From: Oribacterium sp.
GTDB lineage: Bacteria > Bacillota_A > Clostridia > Lachnospirales > Lachnospiraceae
Reading direction: 5' to 3'
Length of the DNA stretch: 11,198 bases
NCBI GenBank assembly: GCA_017940955.1
Contig: JAGAXP010000058.1
Span: 1 to 11,198 of the forward strand
The notes beneath the pieces are model-generated. The model was not told the origin of the DNA and did not search any database. It saw only the letters and a list, made by a program, of their open reading frames with translations. Each line of letters starts with the position of its first letter. The stretch's first letter is position 1. The position numbers were made by a program, and so were the translations under genes. Below, one piece after another: positions 1 to 7,488 of this stretch.

Positions 1-2414
1 ACTCCGGCAACATGAGCCGCAAGGAACTTAACGCCGTTAACTTCTGTAACATTGTCCATTACATTGCCGAGCGCATTCTTTGCTTCCCTGCTCTTAAGGG
101 CTTCGTTCTCGCTCTTAAGATCCTTAAGTTCCTTCTGAAGGGACTTGATATGATCCGCAAGAGTTGCAGGTGTAGCCTTAACCAACTCTGCTGCAGCATT
201 GATCTCCTTCTCAAGGTTCTCGTAATACTTACGTACATTCTCGCCTGTAAGAGCCTCGATACGTCTTACACCGGCAGCAACACCGGCTTCACTTACGATC
301 TTGAACTGACCGATCTGAAGTGTGTTCTCAACATGAGTACCACCGCAAAGTTCTACAGAGAAGTCGCCCATACGTACAACTCTTACCTCTGCACCGTACT
401 TCTCACCGAAAAGCGCCATAGCTCCTGACTTTTTAGCCTCTTCGAGAGTCATGACATCTGTTCTTACGGAAAGTCCTTCACGGATCTTCTCATTAACGAT
501 ATCCTCAACCTTCCTGAGCTCTTCTTTGGTCATAGCCTGGAAGTGTGAGAAGTCAAATCTGGTTCTGCCTGCATCCTGGAAAGAACCGGCCTGCTCTACA
601 TGAGTTCCGAGAACTTCACGGAGAGCCTTCTGAAGAAGGTGTGTTGCAGAGTGGTTTCTGCAGGTATCCATACGATTCGAAGCATCAACCTTAAGTGTAA
701 CTGTATCATTAAGCTTGATCATACCGCTCTTCATCACACCGATATGTGCGATCTTGTTTCCGCCGATATGCTCTGTCTTTTTAACTTCAAATACTGCTGC
801 GCCCTTGCCAAGCTTAGCTTCTTCCTTATCGGAGGTCTCACCGAGAACGATAACACCGATATCACCTACCTGACCGCCCATGGTTCCATAGAAAGGAGTT
901 GACTCAGTAATGATGGCACCCTCTTCACCGTCTGAAAGAGCCTCAACAACAGCTTCCTCTTCACCGAGAGAAACCATTGAAACCACCTTGCTATCCATCT
1001 CAAGTTTGTTGTAGCCATCAAAAGAGCAGCTGATCTCCGGATCAAGCTCGTCATATACTGTTGCAGCATGTCCGCTGTACTCTGACATCTTACCGGACTC
1101 GAGTCTGTCCTTACGTCCCTGCTTCTTCTGCTTCTCCATGGCAGCCCTGAAGCCCTCTTCATCTACTGTGAAGCCCTTCTCCTCAAGAATCTCCTTGGTA
1201 TTGTCAACAGGGAATCCGTATGTATCATAAAGCTTGAATGCGTCCTCACCTGAAAGCATCTTCTCGCCTGATGCAGACAGAGCCGCTTCCATCTCTTCAA
1301 GGATCTCCATACCCTGCTCATAGGTCTTCTCAAACTTCTCTTCCTCAGCCTTAACTACGCTGAGAATGAAGTCCTTCTTCTCATCCAACTCAGGATAACC
1401 GTCCTTTGAGGTCTCGATAACTCTCTCAACAAGTGCAGGAAGGAATGAGCCCTTGATGCCAAGCTTTCTTCCGTGACGTACTGCACGACGGATGATACGG
1501 CGGAGCACATAGCCTCTTCCGTTGTTCGAAGGCATGATACCGTCTGAGATCATGAAGGTCATGGAACGTGAATGATCTGTGATGATACGAACAGAAATGT
1601 CAGATTCATGCGTCTCAGGCTTGTCATATTCGATTCCACCTGCGATTTCGCAGATAAGGTCTCTAAGGCTCTTAAGTGTATCAACATCAAAAATAGATGC
1701 AACATCCTGAACAGCTACCGCAAGTCTCTCAAGACCCATACCTGTATCGATGTTCTTCTGTGCAAGATCTGTGTAATGGTTCTCGCCATCGTTGTTGAAC
1801 TGGCTGAATACGATGTTCCATACTTCCATGAAACGGTCGCCTTCTCCACCCATTACATCCTCAGGACCGTTGCCATACTTCTCTCCACGGTCATAGTAGA
1901 TCTCTGAGCAAGGACCGCAGGGACCTGAACCATGCTCCCAGAAGTTATCTTCCTTTCCGAACTTATAAATGCGCTCGGCAGGAATGTGCATATCGTTAAG
2001 CCATATATCATAAGCTTCCTGGTCATCCACATAAACTGAAGGATAAAGTCGCTCGGGATCAAGACCGACTCTCTCCGTAAGGAACTCCCAGGCCCATGGA
2101 ATAGCTTCTTTCTTAAAGTAATCACCAAACGAGAAGTTTCCGAGCATCTCGAAATATGTGCCATGACGGGCAGTCTTACCAACATTCTCAAGATCACCTG
2201 TACGGATACACTTCTGACAGGTTGTCACTCTGCGTCTCGGCGGAATCTCCTGTCCGGTAAACCATGGCTTCATAGGCGCCATGCCCGAATTTATAATAAG
2301 CAATGAATTGTCATTGTGTGGCACCAGCGAGAAACTGTTTAAGCGTAAGCATCCCTTCTCCTCAAAGAAGCTAAGGAACAGTTCACGTAATTCATTTACG
2401 CCTCTGTACTGCAT
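1..2414 (-). CDS. alaS: Alanyl-tRNA synthetase, 3' end cut off by the window edge
   Basis: Cytoplasmic class II synthetase that charges tRNA-Ala with alanine and hydrolyses mischarged Ser/Gly-tRNA-Ala. The minus-strand frame stays open from the ATG at 2414 to position 3 (804 codons). Bacterial AlaRS is about 875 residues, so roughly the last 70-75 (the rest of the C-Ala/DHHA1 domain) lie outside. Visible: the N-terminal aminoacylation core with KGCLRLNSFSLVPHNDNSLL near residues 20-39, ARHGTYFEMLGNFSFGDYF near 80-100 and the motif GMGLERLA near 223-230. The editing domain keeps its zinc ligands: HSATH (His588, His592) and CGGTH (Cys690, His694). A charged Lys/Glu-rich coiled-coil stretch follows near 735-770. 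The start is supported by the SD GAGGAG at 2424-2429, 9 nt upstream. The gene has its own promoter at 2518-2546. No frameshift or missing catalytic residue was seen. Identification is secure. Confidence 0.97.
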   Translation of the reverse strand, partial: MQYRGVNELRELFLSFFEEKGCLRLNSFSLVPHNDNSLLIINSGMAPMKPWFTGQEIPPRRRVTTCQKCIRTGDLENVGKTARHGTYFEMLGNFSFGDYFKKEAIPWAWEFLTERVGLDPERLYPSVYVDDQEAYDIWLNDMHIPAERIYKFGKEDNFWEHGSGPCGPCSEIYYDRGEKYGNGPEDVMGGEGDRFMEVWNIVFSQFNNDGENHYTDLAQKNIDTGMGLERLAVAVQDVASIFDVDTLKSLRDLICEIAGGIEYDKPETHESDISVRIITDHSRSMTFMISDGIMPSNNGRGYVLRRIIRRAVRHGRKLGIKGSFLPALVERVIETSKDGYPELDEKKDFILSVVKAEEEKFEKTYEQGMEILEEMEAALSASGEKMLSGEDAFKLYDTYGFPVDNTKEILEEKGFTVDEEGFRAAMEKQKKQGRKDRLESGKMSEYSGHAATVYDELDPEISCSFDGYNKLEMDSKVVSMVSLGEEEAVVEALSDGEEGAIITESTPFYGTMGGQVGDIGVIVLGETSDKEEAKLGKGAAVFEVKKTEHIGGNKIAHIGVMKSGMIKLNDTVTLKVDASNRMDTCRNHSATHLLQKALREVLGTHVEQAGSFQDAGRTRFDFSHFQAMTKEELRKVEDIVNEKIREGLSVRTDVMTLEEAKKSGAMALFGEKYGAEVRVVRMGDFSVELCGGTHVENTLQIGQFKIVSEAGVAAGVRRIEALTGENVRKYYENLEKEINAAAELVKATPATLADHIKSLQKELKDLKSENEALKSREAKNALGNVMDNVTEVNGVKFLAAHVAG

Positions 2415-2468
2415 TCTTGTTATCTCCTCGTTATTTCTAAACTATATTGCCGATCAGGCTGTTTTTCC

Positions 2469-2500
2469 GTATAAGTCCTTATCTTTGGGCAGACTTACAC
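2469..2500 (-). promoter_or_regulatory. Hairpin in the alaS 5' leader
   Basis: On the minus strand GTGTAAGTC (2500-2492) can pair with GACTTATAC (2477-2469), giving a 9-bp stem with one G-U pair and a 14-nt loop. It lies early in the roughly 95-nt leader between the predicted alaS transcription start and its ATG. No U-run follows, so it is not a terminator. The leader is too short for a T-box riboswitch and lacks the conserved AGGGTGGNACCGCG element used by many Bacillota synthetase genes. A role in translational control or mRNA stability is possible but not shown. Confidence 0.4.
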
Positions 2501-2517
2501 AATTCGTTAACCCGTAA

Positions 2518-2546
2518 AATATACCACAGCGCATTTTAAGTTGCAA
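2518..2546 (-). promoter_or_regulatory. Sigma-A-type promoter of alaS
   Basis: Minus-strand -35 TTGCAA (2546-2541), an exact 17-bp spacer and -10 TATATT (2523-2518), matching the vegetative consensus TTGACA/TATAAT at 4 and 5 of 6 positions. The -35 lies within the last codons of the upstream membrane-protein gene and the spacer straddles its stop at 2536-2538. Transcription should start near 2511, leaving a leader of about 95 nt. No terminator separates the upstream gene from alaS, so read-through may add to alaS expression. Confidence 0.72.
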
Positions 2547-3102
2547 GATAGGACGTATATTCTTTGATAAGGTCTTTACAATGCTCCCGTGTCACCGTGA
2601 TATACCTGTCAAGATAATCTATTCTTTCCTGAATGCTCACCTTATTATGCCCCACAGCCTTCATACACTCATGATTTCTGGATACCAGAAAGGTGTTTTC
2701 ACCGTCAAAGAATGTTTTTTTCTCCCCCTCCGGCATCTTGGCCATTATATCGTTCCCAAGAGCCTTCAGTTCATGGTCCCAGAGATCTGCCATCCTCTGG
2801 TAATTGTCTTTAAGGGATTCATCCTGTTCCAGCGTGGATATCCTTTCATAAAGAGTATCCAGCTCATCAAAATGGGAATTATATTTTTCCAAAAGCTCTT
2901 CTTCAGGCTCACTGATTTCTTCAATAGCCGTGAATATGAGCTGTTCTTCTTTTTCATGCGGAAGGGTCTCCGCTACAGATTCCATCTCGAAAGAATCGAG
3001 TCTGTCCTTAAGATATATTCTTAATCCCAAAGTAATAATGGTGCACACCAAAGTGAGCACCATTATCCCCCAAAGTGTTTTTTTAGAAATTCTATTGTGC
3101 AT
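2536..3102 (-). CDS. Membrane-anchored protein with LprI/DUF1311-like C-terminal region
   Basis: A 188-residue protein with one hydrophobic segment at about 10-29 after a basic N-terminus (NRISKK). That predicts a single-pass anchor, or an uncleaved signal, with the rest outside the cell. Residues 45-105 are very acidic and probably helical or coiled coil. Residues 107-187 (W-x-x-EL near 108-112, a short loop, R-x-x-x-C at 142-146, then a second helix ending in TREHCKDLIKEY) fit the spacing of the LprI/DUF1311 family (D-x-EL...R-x-x-x-C...), whose founding members were linked to lysozyme inhibition. This is a by-eye motif match only. Cys146 and Cys175 could form a disulfide. The ATG is 6 nt after the stop of the nuclease-like gene, so the two are probably co-transcribed and translationally coupled; the SD is weak. 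The function is unknown. Confidence 0.8.
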   Translation of the reverse strand: MHNRISKKTLWGIMVLTLVCTIITLGLRIYLKDRLDSFEMESVAETLPHEKEEQLIFTAIEEISEPEEELLEKYNSHFDELDTLYERISTLEQDESLKDNYQRMADLWDHELKALGNDIMAKMPEGEKKTFFDGENTFLVSRNHECMKAVGHNKVSIQERIDYLDRYITVTREHCKDLIKEYTSYLAT

Positions 3103-3108
3103 GTTTTA

Positions 3109-4737
3109 TCATCTCATCCATTTGTCATAGAGATTCAGTATCTGGTCGGTGAACTTTGCAAGATCCTTGTTGGTTCCGCCGTAATTTGCCCTGACAGCCG
3201 TAAGAAGCTTATTGTAAGCAGACATAAGTCTGTCATACGCCGCGTCAGATATCTTTCTCCTTCCGGGTATGCCGCTGGAAGAATACTCCGCTTCCTTAAC
3301 CACACGGACAGGCTGTCCCTCAAATTCCCACTTGCCGTTTGCAAGGTTGAAAACAGATCCGGAATACGGACAGTCAACTTTATAACCAAGCTTTTCAAAT
3401 ATAAGTGAAGCCAATGTCTTCATGGAGTCATCATCACCGTGAACGAGGAAAACTCTGTCCGGCCTGTTGAGATCATACGCAGATATCCAGTCTATAAGAC
3501 CGTCCTGATCAGCGTGTGAAGACATCGCCGCCATCTGGGCGATCTCTGCCCTGACCACAATCTCCTCTCCAAATATCCTGACAGTCTTTGCACCGTCTAC
3601 AAGCACGCGCCCCAGGGTTCCCTCAGCCTGATATCCCGCAAAAACTATTGTGGACTCAGGTCTCCAGAGATTGTACTTGATATGGTGCCTGATACGACCG
3701 GCATCACACATTCCGGATGCGGAGATAATAACCTTTGGTGTCTCGTCATAATTGATGTATCTGGATTCCTCGGAAGTGATCAGGAGATTAAGTCCTTTAA
3801 AGGATATAGGATTTATACCCTTCATGACAAGCTCTCTTGTGGCATCATCATAGCAGTCCGAAAGATTCTGAGTAAACACATGAGTTGCTTCAACTGCCAG
3901 AGGGCTGTCTACATAAACAGGAAAATCCCCGTGTCCCGTTACAAGCTTATCCTGCTTTATCTGTCTGAACAGGTACAGAAGCTCCTGAGTACGTCCAACC
4001 GCAAATGCAGGCATTACCACATTACCGCCCCTGTCCAGGGTTCTCTGGGTTATCTTTACAAGATCATCAATGTGATTAACGCTCTTATCATGGAACCTGT
4101 CTCCATAAGTGGATTCCATTACCACATAATCCGCATCATGAATGTATTGCGGATCCCTGATAAGCGGTTTATCAAAATTACCCAGATCTCCTGAGAACAC
4201 TATCTTCTTCGAAATTCCGTTTTCATTTATCAAAACTTCAATGGACGCAGATCCCAACAGATGTCCGGCATCTATAAACCGGACCTTAACTCCGTCTCCA
4301 AGTTCCACAACTTCATTGTAGTCAACACCGCGAAAATGCTCCAGTACTCCATTTACGTCATTGAGATCATAGATAGGAACCACTTTTTCAGCCCCTGCTC
4401 TCTGACCCTTACGATTTTTATACTCAGTCTCCTGCATCTGTATATGTGCCGAATCCCTGAGCATTATGTTAACCAGATCCTCCGTTGCCCTTGTGGTAAC
4501 TACCGTTCCGTTAAAGCCATTCTTGTAAGCATATGGAATCATACCGGAATGGTCGATATGGGCATGTGTCAAAAGTATGTAATCAATATCAGAATATTTC
4601 ACCGGCAGGGGAGCATTCTCATAATGCTTCGTCCCCTGCTGCATGCCGCAGTCAATCATGATCTTTAATCCTGCTGCATGAAGATAATGTAATGAACCGG
4701 TTACTTCATGATCAGCTCCGATAAAGTAAAGTTTCAT
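3109..4737 (-). CDS. Beta-CASP metallo-beta-lactamase fold hydrolase, probable RNA nuclease
   Basis: A 542-residue soluble protein of the CPSF/RNase J superfamily, zinc hydrolases that mostly act as RNA endo- or exonucleases. Visible: the metal motif HAHIDH (58-63), further ligands His159 in DAGHLLG and Asp184 in FSGDLG. Then the beta-CASP part: motif A ESTYGDR (208-214), PAFAVGRTQELLY (243-255), SASGMCDAGRIRHH with the motif B histidine (339-352), and motif C SSHAD (His408) inside a zinc-dependent RNA-specificity (RMMBL) segment at about 385-450. A 90-residue tail follows. The order matches the archaeal/bacterial CPSF-like or YSH1-type proteins more than RNase J, which has a different C-terminus. 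The chosen start is ATG 4737. A GTG 6 nt upstream opens the same frame but lies inside the SD. The gene is preceded by a promoter in the liv terminator and followed 6 nt later by the membrane-protein gene. RNA as substrate is inferred from the family. Confidence 0.9.
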   Translation of the reverse strand: MKLYFIGADHEVTGSLHYLHAAGLKIMIDCGMQQGTKHYENAPLPVKYSDIDYILLTHAHIDHSGMIPYAYKNGFNGTVVTTRATEDLVNIMLRDSAHIQMQETEYKNRKGQRAGAEKVVPIYDLNDVNGVLEHFRGVDYNEVVELGDGVKVRFIDAGHLLGSASIEVLINENGISKKIVFSGDLGNFDKPLIRDPQYIHDADYVVMESTYGDRFHDKSVNHIDDLVKITQRTLDRGGNVVMPAFAVGRTQELLYLFRQIKQDKLVTGHGDFPVYVDSPLAVEATHVFTQNLSDCYDDATRELVMKGINPISFKGLNLLITSEESRYINYDETPKVIISASGMCDAGRIRHHIKYNLWRPESTIVFAGYQAEGTLGRVLVDGAKTVRIFGEEIVVRAEIAQMAAMSSHADQDGLIDWISAYDLNRPDRVFLVHGDDDSMKTLASLIFEKLGYKVDCPYSGSVFNLANGKWEFEGQPVRVVKEAEYSSSGIPGRRKISDAAYDRLMSAYNKLLTAVRANYGGTNKDLAKFTDQILNLYDKWMR

Positions 4738-4740
4738 AGT

Positions 4741-4747
4741 CACCTCC
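4741..4747 (-). promoter_or_regulatory. Ribosome binding site that decides the nuclease start
   Basis: GGAGGTG on the minus strand, with GGAGG 5 nt before ATG 4737. The upstream in-frame GTG (4743-4741) is part of the SD itself and so cannot be the initiation codon. The protein therefore begins MKLYFIG. Confidence 0.8.
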
Positions 4748-4794
4748 GGTCAAATCTGGAACGTCAGCCAATTTAAATCCTCTTTGTTAAGGCT

Positions 4795-4808
4795 TGACGA
4801 TGCCGTCA
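4795..4808. repeat. Small inverted repeat in the nuclease-gene leader
   Basis: TGACG and CGTCA flank a 4-nt GATG/GCAT loop, a perfect 5-bp stem about 60 nt upstream of the nuclease ATG and within its predicted 5' leader. It could be a small mRNA hairpin or an operator half-site pair. It is short enough to be chance. Confidence 0.3.
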
Positions 4809-4837
4809 TGTTTTCACAAAAACCTGATAGAGCAAAT

Positions 4838-4883
4838 AAAAAAGTCCTGTCGATATAACATTATTATACCAACAGAACTTTTT
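4838..4883 (-). terminator. Rho-independent terminator of the liv operon
   Basis: Begins about 33 nt after the livF stop. On the minus strand AAAAAGTTCTGT (4883-4872) pairs with ACAGGACTTTTT (4850-4839) with one G-U pair, ending in a run of six T (4843-4838). The 21-nt loop contains a second 5-bp stem, TATAA/TTATA (4868-4864 with 4858-4854). The A-tract on the other side would allow function in both directions, but no plus-strand gene is present. The loop also holds the likely -10 of the next gene. Confidence 0.8.
4863..4871 (-). promoter_or_regulatory. Extended -10 promoter candidate for the nuclease gene
   Basis: TATAAT at 4868-4863 is a perfect -10 preceded by TGG, giving the extended TGnTATAAT form. 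That form can work without a good -35, and the hexamers 16-18 bp upstream match poorly (about 3 of 6). It lies inside the loop of the liv terminator, with a transcription start expected near 4856 and a leader of about 118 nt. A perfect 12-bp palindrome, ATTATCGATAAT (4906-4917), lies about 40 bp upstream of the -10 and overlaps the livF stop; it could be an operator or chance. Confidence 0.5.
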
Positions 4884-4916
4884 GAATTCCATGCTTCTAT
4901 ATTTGATTATCGATAA

Positions 4917-5630
4917 TTATTCCGAAAGATAAGCAGCCTTGACCTTGGGGTCATTCGCAAGCTCCTGAGCATTACCCTCGATGGTGATATTTCCGGTCTC
5001 AAGCACGTAAGCACGGTTAGCAATGGACAGAGCTTTGTTGGCATTCTGCTCTACCAGAAGCACCGTGACACCTGAGTCGTGGATCTTCTCAATGATGTTG
5101 AAGATCTCATTTACATAAATAGGTGAAAGTCCCATGGAGGGCTCGTCCAGAACCATCATTTCAGGCTTACTCATAAGGGCTCTTCCCATGGCAAGCATCT
5201 GCTGCTCACCTCCGGAAAGCGTTCCGGCCATCTGGTTTCTGCGCTCCTCCAGTCTGGGGAAATGCTCATATACCGTTCTGAGAGTGGCTTCAATGCCCTC
5301 TTTATCCTTACGGGTGTAGGCTCCGAGCATCAGGTTCTGATAAACCGAAAGAGTTGCAAAAACTCTTCTCCCCTCAGGAACATGGGCAAGCCCGTTAGCC
5401 ACCAGCTGGTGTCCCGGTGTATGGATGATCTCTTTTCCATTATACATTACGCTTCCGGAACGGGCCGGTATAAGACCTGTTATAGTTTGAAGTGTGGTGG
5501 TTTTTCCGGCTCCGTTTGCACCGATAAGAGTTACTATCTCACCTTTGTCAACATGGAAGGAAATGCCTTTAAGCGCATGGATCACACCGTAATATACGTT
5601 CAGATCCTTAACATCTAACATTATACTCAT
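4917..5630 (-). CDS. livF: Branched-chain amino acid ABC transporter, ATP-binding protein LivF
   Basis: One of the two cytoplasmic ATPases powering a HAAT-family importer. At 237 residues it has the normal LivF length. Visible: Walker A GANGAGKTT (37-45), the LivF hallmark VPEGRRVF (84-91) at the Q-loop region, signature LSGGEQQ (138-144), Walker B MMVLDEP (158-164) and VEQN (193-196), where this subfamily has Gln in place of the usual switch His. The start at 5630 is supported by AAGGAGGG at 5637-5644, 6 nt upstream and overlapping the livG stop, so coupling with livG is likely. It is the last gene of the operon, followed by a terminator. It could equally belong to a related urea or amide importer, because the ATPases do not define the substrate. 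Confidence 0.95.
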   Translation of the reverse strand: MSIMLDVKDLNVYYGVIHALKGISFHVDKGEIVTLIGANGAGKTTTLQTITGLIPARSGSVMYNGKEIIHTPGHQLVANGLAHVPEGRRVFATLSVYQNLMLGAYTRKDKEGIEATLRTVYEHFPRLEERRNQMAGTLSGGEQQMLAMGRALMSKPEMMVLDEPSMGLSPIYVNEIFNIIEKIHDSGVTVLLVEQNANKALSIANRAYVLETGNITIEGNAQELANDPKVKAAYLSE

Positions 5631-5642
5631 CAGTATCCCTCC

Positions 5643-6404
5643 TTAATCACCAAGATATGCTTTTATAACTTCAGGATCATGCAGAACATCCTGAGTCAGT
5701 CCCTGCTTAAGTACCTGTCCGAAATTAAGAACTGTTAATCTGTCGCAGATACCGGAAACAAGCTTCATATCATGCTCTATCAGAAGGATCGTCATGTCGA
5801 ATTTATCTCTTACGAGACGTATGGTATTCATAAGCTCTTCGGTTTCATTGGGATTCATGCCGGCTGCCGGCTCATCAAGGAGAAGCAGCTTCGGATCTGT
5901 TGCAAGGGCTCTGGCGATTTCAAGCTTTCTCTGCTGACCATAAGGAAGATTTGAAGCCTTATAATCGCAATATCCCTCCAGCTCGAAAACCTTCAGAAGC
6001 TCCAGAGCTCTCTCATCCATCTGTTTTTCCACCTTGCGGAACTTAGGTGTACGAAAAATTCCGTCAAGGGTTGAATAAGTATGGTTGTTATGAAGTCCCA
6101 CCTTAACATTATCCAAAACGGATAGCTGAGAAAAAAGACGTATATTCTGGAAGGTTCTGGCTATGCCCTTCTTATTTATAGCCTCACAGTCAAGTCCGGT
6201 AATGTTGTCTCCATCCAGGGTTATCTGCCCGTTTGTAGGTTTATATACTCCGGTCAACAGGTTGAATACAGTGGTTTTTCCGGCACCGTTAGGTCCGATC
6301 AGTCCGTAAAGCTCGTTTTTTTCGATTTCAACATTAAACTTATCTACAGCTTTTAATCCGCCAAAGGAAATACCAAGACTGTCTACTTTAAGTAATGCAG
6401 CCAT
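5643..6404 (-). CDS. livG: Branched-chain amino acid ABC transporter, ATP-binding protein LivG
   Basis: The second ATPase of the importer, 253 residues from the chosen start. Visible: Walker A GPNGAGKTT (37-45), Q-loop Gln86 in ARTFQN, the long insert before the signature that is typical of LivG, signature LPYGQQRKLEIARAL (153-167; LPYGQQ replaces LSGGQ as usual here), Walker B LLLLDEP (173-179) and switch His211 in LIEHDM. The frame continues 12 codons upstream to an ATG at 6440, but that start has no SD and would overlap livM. ATG 6404 lies 1 nt after the livM stop (TGATATG) with AAGGAG at 6415-6420, and gives the family N-terminus MAALLKVDSLG. The near-overlapping stop and start indicate translational coupling with livM. 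LivG and LivF probably form a heterodimer under LivH and LivM. Confidence 0.95.
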   Translation of the reverse strand: MAALLKVDSLGISFGGLKAVDKFNVEIEKNELYGLIGPNGAGKTTVFNLLTGVYKPTNGQITLDGDNITGLDCEAINKKGIARTFQNIRLFSQLSVLDNVKVGLHNNHTYSTLDGIFRTPKFRKVEKQMDERALELLKVFELEGYCDYKASNLPYGQQRKLEIARALATDPKLLLLDEPAAGMNPNETEELMNTIRLVRDKFDMTILLIEHDMKLVSGICDRLTVLNFGQVLKQGLTQDVLHDPEVIKAYLGD

Positions 6405-6405
6405 A

Positions 6406-7482
6406 TCAATCCATCTCCTTTCCGCCCTTATTTTTACCATGTAATGCCGTCATAATACGCTCACGGTACTGCATGAAAGCCGGTGCCGATGTAAACAGCA
6501 TCATAAAAATAAGAACCACAGCATATATAAGCATTCGATAATCACTGAGGCCTCTCAACAGCTCCGGAAGGAGGGTCAGAACAACTGCCGCTATGACAGA
6601 ACCCCGGATATTTCCGATTCCGCCCATTACCACAAATACAAGGATCATAATGGACTGATTATAACCAAAGTTCTTGGGAAGAGCCTGGAGGGAACTCAAA
6701 TTATGTGCGTAAAGCACACCGCCAACTCCCGCGATAGCCGCAGAAATTGTAAATGCCAGAAGCTTATACTTTGTGATATTAAGTCCTACTGACTCGGCCG
6801 CTATTCTGTTGTCTCTGATGGCCATTATGGCACGTCCCGTCCTTGAGTTTATGAGATTCAGGACAATGAATAAAGCAATAAGCAGTAATATGACACCTAT
6901 TGTGAAATTTGAATTTTTCGGAGCTCCGGTTATACCCTGGGCACCTTTGATGATGATGGTTCCGCCATCCATATTGAGATGCATACTGTCCTCAAGAGAA
7001 AAATGAGGTCCCTTTGCATCCACGCCAAAATAAAGGGCATTAACCAGATTCTTTATGATCTCACCGAAAGCAAGTGTAACTATGGCAAGATAATCTCCCT
7101 TTAGTCTCAGAACCGGGATACCGATCAGGAATCCGAAAAATGCGGCAGAAACCGCTCCTATAAGGATAGCAAAGAAAAAACGTATTCCTTCAGGCATCGA
7201 GGAGGACTTCATAAGCATTGACCAGGTTGCACTGGTAAAGGCTCCTATACACATAAATCCGGCATGACCGAGAGAAAGCTCTCCGGAGATACCTACCACC
7301 AGATTGAGGCTCACCGCAAGTATGGAATAAATGCAGAGAGGAACCAGAAGTCCCTTCAGAAGGGAGGTGATGTTCCCGGTCTTCATCATTACCTCAACAA
7401 CGATATACGCAGCGATCACCATACCGAAAGTGATCAGATTGCTGCGAAAGATTTTCTGTTTTTCAACATTAACTTTATCCAT
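6406..7482 (-). CDS. livM: Branched-chain amino acid ABC transporter, permease LivM
   Basis: Integral membrane permease of 358 residues with many hydrophobic segments (for example about 15-32, 45-65, 101-122, 194-211, 241-259, 276-290, 295-310 and 318-333). Family landmarks: LSLGHAGFMCIGAF (69-82), GDYLAIVTLAFGEI (129-142), the GITGAP stretch (183-188), the EAA-like cytoplasmic loop GRAIMAIRDNRIAAESVGLN (216-235) that contacts the ATPase, and VMGGIGNIRGSVIAA (285-299). Its ATG is 6 nt after the livH stop and its SD is weak, so initiation probably depends on coupling with livH. It forms the transmembrane channel together with LivH. Confidence 0.95.
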   Translation of the reverse strand: MDKVNVEKQKIFRSNLITFGMVIAAYIVVEVMMKTGNITSLLKGLLVPLCIYSILAVSLNLVVGISGELSLGHAGFMCIGAFTSATWSMLMKSSSMPEGIRFFFAILIGAVSAAFFGFLIGIPVLRLKGDYLAIVTLAFGEIIKNLVNALYFGVDAKGPHFSLEDSMHLNMDGGTIIIKGAQGITGAPKNSNFTIGVILLLIALFIVLNLINSRTGRAIMAIRDNRIAAESVGLNITKYKLLAFTISAAIAGVGGVLYAHNLSSLQALPKNFGYNQSIMILVFVVMGGIGNIRGSVIAAVVLTLLPELLRGLSDYRMLIYAVVLIFMMLFTSAPAFMQYRERIMTALHGKNKGGKEMD

Positions 7483-7488
7483 ACTATC

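Noticed and set aside
3682..4194. 170-codon open frame on the plus strand opposite the nuclease gene
   Set aside because: It is antisense to a gene with clear catalytic motifs, has no SD or recognisable protein features, and is a frame shadow.
6405..6440. 12-codon N-terminal extension of livG starting at ATG 6440
   Set aside because: No SD, it overlaps livM, and the family N-terminus begins at ATG 6404, which has AAGGAG upstream.
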